Assembly (NCBI GenBank): GCA_041862635.1
Contig: JBGVTO010000268.1
Span: forward strand, 1-15,729
Length of the DNA stretch: 15,729 bases
Direction: 5' to 3'
DNA from: NIOZ-UU13 sp041862635
Lineage (GTDB): Bacteria > Planctomycetota > Phycisphaerae > Sedimentisphaerales > Anaerobacaceae
Shown here: piece after piece, positions 13,387 to 15,729 of the stretch
How the letters are laid out: the number at the start of each line of letters is the position of its first letter
Numbering within the stretch: the first letter of the stretch is position 1
Position numbers and translations under genes: made by a program
The notes under the pieces: generated by a model
What the model was told of the DNA's origin: nothing
Database searches by the model: none
What the model saw: the letters and a program-made list of their open reading frames with translations, nothing else

Positions 13387-14565
13387 CTACTGAGACAGAT
13401 ATTGTTTTGCGAAACGTTGTGCGGCCGAGTGGAGTAATGCACGGCTGTTTTTAAGAGCGTAATCGAGGGACATATTGTCATCTCTGCATGATATAGCAGT
13501 GGCGATTCCTATTTTTTGAAACTCATGCTGTGGTATATTGACCTGACCTGCGAGCACAGCCAGGCGGGTGTGTGATTGTGTGGCCATTCCTTCTACGGCT
13601 CGGGCCTTCGCCGAGACAAGTTTTAAGATTCCGGATACGACTTTTCCATATAGCGATTGCCGGTCGAAGGAGCCTTCGCCGGTAATGACCCAGTCAGCGG
13701 ATTCGAGCTCAGAGAGGATGTTGCTGCGGGCCATTACCGTTTCTATGCCGGATACGATAGTTGCGTCCATAAAGGCTATGGCGCCCGCGGCTAGTCCGCC
13801 GGCTGCGCCTGCGCCGGGGACATCGATATCGCGCTGGAGTTGTCTGCGGACGAGGTCAGCTAAGTGAACCAGACCCTTTTCCAGCTGCTCTACCATTTCG
13901 GGTGTTGCGCCTTTTTGTGGGGCGTACACTTTAGCTGCACCCTGCTCGCCACAGAGTGGATTGTCAACATCGCAGAGGACTTCAACCGGAACAAGCTGTC
14001 CCTCATTGCAGCGAAGCGGCAATGCCGGATCGGGTCTGACTATTTTTGTGATTTTCTCAAGGCCTGCCCCGCCAAGCGGGACAGAATTGTCCTGGTAGTC
14101 GAGGAACTTCCAGCCAAGCGCCATTGCTGCGCCGATGCCACCATCTACAGTTGCGCTACCGCCAACGGCCAAAAGGATTTTGCGTGCACCATATTCCAGC
14201 GCAGCTTTTATAAGCTGGCCGGTCCCATAAGTGGTCGTGTTGAGCGGGTTCATCTGGTCGGTCGAAAGCAGTTCGAGTCCGCTGGCCGATGCCATCTCGA
14301 CAAGAGCTGTTCTGTCATCGTCGAACCAGGCAAAACCCGCTTCGACCTGCATATCCGGCAGGGGACCCATTACTGTTTGCGGAACCCAGCGACCGTTGGC
14401 TGCTTTAATCATTGCCCTTGCAGTGCCCTCACCACCATCGGCCATTGGTTTTATGACAAGCTGAACATCGGGTGCGGATTCGGAAATGGCATCTGCGATG
14501 ATTTCACAGGCCTCGTATGCTGTGAGAGTGCCTTTGAACGAGTCGGTTGCGATGACAATTTTCAT
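13387..14565 (-). CDS. garK: Glycerate 2-kinase (GarK/GlxK family)
   Basis: A 392-residue cytoplasmic enzyme of the expected length for type I glycerate kinases, which phosphorylate D-glycerate with ATP (2-phosphoglycerate in the GarK/GlxK group) and feed lower glycolysis. Family motifs are all present: MKIVIATDSFKGTLTAYEA (start), PMADGGEGT (~41-49), VGGSATVDGGIGAA (~133-146), DVDNPLCGEQGAA (~197-209), GAGAAGGL (~251-258) and TGEGSFDRQSLYGK (~294-307). The ATG at 14565 has a GAGG motif 4 bases upstream. It follows a GntP permease gene on the same strand, a common pairing in which the permease supplies the substrate. I see no clear intrinsic terminator downstream; a weak imperfect hairpin lies near 13369-13386. 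Confidence 0.93.
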   Translation of the reverse strand: MKIVIATDSFKGTLTAYEACEIIADAISESAPDVQLVIKPMADGGEGTARAMIKAANGRWVPQTVMGPLPDMQVEAGFAWFDDDRTALVEMASASGLELLSTDQMNPLNTTTYGTGQLIKAALEYGARKILLAVGGSATVDGGIGAAMALGWKFLDYQDNSVPLGGAGLEKITKIVRPDPALPLRCNEGQLVPVEVLCDVDNPLCGEQGAAKVYAPQKGATPEMVEQLEKGLVHLADLVRRQLQRDIDVPGAGAAGGLAAGAIAFMDATIVSGIETVMARSNILSELESADWVITGEGSFDRQSLYGKVVSGILKLVSAKARAVEGMATQSHTRLAVLAGQVNIPQHEFQKIGIATAISCRDDNMSLDYALKNSRALLHSAAQRFAKQYLSQ

Positions 14566-14596
14566 AAAACCTCAATTCCATCAGGACGATTGAGAC

Positions 14597-14620
14597 CACC
14601 CCCAAACAAGTTTGAGGGTG
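14597..14620. repeat. Intercistronic hairpin between permease and kinase genes
   Basis: CACCCCCAAAC (14597-14607) and GTTTGAGGGTG (14610-14620) are inverted with one mismatch, and GGGTGGCACCC overlaps them, giving a competing stem. No U-tract follows on the minus strand, so it looks more like an mRNA-processing or stabilising element, or a dispersed palindrome, than a terminator. Confidence 0.45.
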
Positions 14621-14693
14621 CCACCCTGTGGTTCATCAACTATGCAAACTCGAAAAAATCCCTAACGCAGTTCAATTTGTTTGTATCTTTTCT

Positions 14694-15729
14694 TTAGAGA
14701 ACAATCAGGCTGATAACCCATAACGTGATGGCTGCGGCACCGCCTTCGGCGATTGTGCCGAGTGTTTGCAGTTTATAGCCCTGCTTGACGCTCATTTTGG
14801 ATAGGCCGGTAACTACCCAGAAATAACTGTCATTTGCGTGACTAACTACCATAGAGCCGGCGCCGAGGGCTACCACTACGAGCGCTCTGGCGGTTGGCGT
14901 TTCGAGACCGAGTGCTCCAAGAAGCGGTGCCACAATTCCGGCTGTAGTGATGATAGCAACGGTTGACGAGCCCTGTGCCGTTTTGAGCGCTGCGGCGATA
15001 ATGAAAGGCAGCCAAATACTTAGGTTCGCACCTTTGCCGAGGTATTCGCCCACGACATCGGAGATTCCGGAGTTTTGCAGCACCTTGCCGAAGGCGCCGC
15101 CGCAGCCGGTAATAATAATGATAGTTGCCGCGGCAACGACCGCCTGGCCGACCCATCCGGAAGCTGAGAGCATCTCGGTGGTAAGTTTTTTCGGCAGCAG
15201 CAGGGCAAAGAAAACACCCACCAGCAGCGCCACTACCGGCTGCCCTAAAAAGCTGATTACAGCAACCACATCCCCGCTGCCGAATGGATGGGTTGGGAAC
15301 TCACCGATTGACCTGGCCACAATCAAAACTATTGGCAGAAAGATGGGAACGACCGACTTGAGAGCTGAAGGTGCTTCAGTGGTGAGTTCTTGCATATCGT
15401 CTGTCGGCGATTCTGAGTTGGGGCTTATGTGCACCTTAGCTGCAAATTTTACAGCAAACAGCCAGCCGGCTGCAAGGGCGATAATGCTTACCAGCGCTCC
15501 CCACAGGATTACCAGGCCCAGGTCGGCCTCCAGCAGGCCCGCCGCAGCGACGGGACCAGGGGTCGGCGGAACCATCGTATGGGTGGCGTAAAGACCAAGG
15601 CTAAGCGCCACTGCACTTGCCGCCAGGGATATCTTTACTTTGCGGGACAGCGCCTTGGCCAGCGGGCAAAGGATGACAAAGGCCGAGTCACAAAACACCG
15701 GGATGCTGACGATATAGCCGATGATACCC
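14694..15729 (-). CDS. GntP-family gluconate/glycerate:H+ symporter, N-terminus outside the window
   Basis: The frame is open to the window edge, so the gene is partial. The visible ~344 residues are the C-terminal three quarters of a GntP permease (usually ~440-450). They are rich in membrane helices and carry family signatures: SIPVFCDSAFVIL at the edge, GLYATHTMVPPTPGP, GCGGAFGKVLQNSGI, LKTAQGSSTVAIITTAGI and VSHANDSYFWVV. GntP proteins take up gluconate or related sugar acids with protons across the inner membrane. The adjacent glycerate kinase suggests glycerate as substrate, which is inference. The GTG at 15696-15698 is internal and not the true start. A cytoplasmic loop (~NSESPTDDMQELTTE) lies midway. 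Confidence 0.9.
   Translation of the reverse strand, partial: GIIGYIVSIPVFCDSAFVILCPLAKALSRKVKISLAASAVALSLGLYATHTMVPPTPGPVAAAGLLEADLGLVILWGALVSIIALAAGWLFAVKFAAKVHISPNSESPTDDMQELTTEAPSALKSVVPIFLPIVLIVARSIGEFPTHPFGSGDVVAVISFLGQPVVALLVGVFFALLLPKKLTTEMLSASGWVGQAVVAAATIIIITGCGGAFGKVLQNSGISDVVGEYLGKGANLSIWLPFIIAAALKTAQGSSTVAIITTAGIVAPLLGALGLETPTARALVVVALGAGSMVVSHANDSYFWVVTGLSKMSVKQGYKLQTLGTIAEGGAAAITLWVISLIVL

Noticed and set aside
13864..14697. 277-codon open frame on the plus strand
   Set aside because: It lies opposite the glycerate kinase gene, which has all its family motifs; the plus-strand product has no recognisable features and no Shine-Dalgarno, so it is an antisense shadow.
1..15729. 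CRISPR array, tRNA or rRNA genes
   Set aside because: No regularly spaced direct repeats, cloverleaf sequences with TTCGAATC-type arms in context, or rRNA-like conserved segments were found by reading both strands.

Overview
The window looks like chromosomal DNA of a planctomycete, most likely of the Phycisphaerae / Sedimentisphaerales type. This rests on inference: exported low-complexity proteins, planctomycete-style leucine-rich repeats, several ECF sigma factors each followed by a small one-helix membrane protein with an IWR....SP(I)...AAAAV-like juxtamembrane signature, Shine-Dalgarno motifs before most starts, and some TTG starts. Every gene I can support is on the minus strand, so transcription runs from 15729 towards 1.

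Reading in the direction of transcription: (i) 15729-13387 is a carbohydrate-acid cassette, a GntP-family permease (N-terminus cut by the window edge) followed by glycerate 2-kinase. Together they would import and phosphorylate glycerate. (ii) 13156-12722 is a membrane-anchored, extremely cysteine-rich protein with its own promoter and terminator hairpins. (iii) 12514-2935 holds three consecutive ECF sigma / one-helix membrane protein / exported protein modules, each ending in an intrinsic terminator. Module C is 12514-10249 and module B is 10081-7885. They carry paralogous exported proteins and membrane partners with the same extracytoplasmic tail, yet clearly different sigma factors. Module A is 7719-2935 and carries a different cargo: a Gly/Tyr/Met-rich exported protein, a 27-residue lipoprotein-like peptide and a large exported LRR protein. 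I infer that each membrane protein is the anti-sigma factor of the adjacent sigma.

(iv) 2894-1758 is a mostly non-coding stretch around a lone MpsC/DUF2294 gene. It contains interleaved perfect inverted repeats, a consensus sigma-70 promoter, a possible small RNA or attenuated leader with its own promoter and terminator, and a frameshifted remnant that looks like an LpxL/HtrB-type lipid A acyltransferase. (v) 1757-1 contains a heptose-bisphosphate-phosphatase-like HAD enzyme with an unrecognised C-terminal extension, a cysteine-rich hypothetical protein, and the first codons of a gene leaving the window behind a good promoter. The phosphatase and the acyltransferase remnant together suggest an old lipopolysaccharide locus.

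The most interesting material is the set of three sigma modules, especially the B/C pair, where target and sensor-tail genes appear duplicated while the sigma genes are unlike each other. Next come the cluster of regulatory structures at 2080-2780 and the tiny lipoprotein-like ORF at 5107-5190. All calls come from reading the sequence; no database search was possible.
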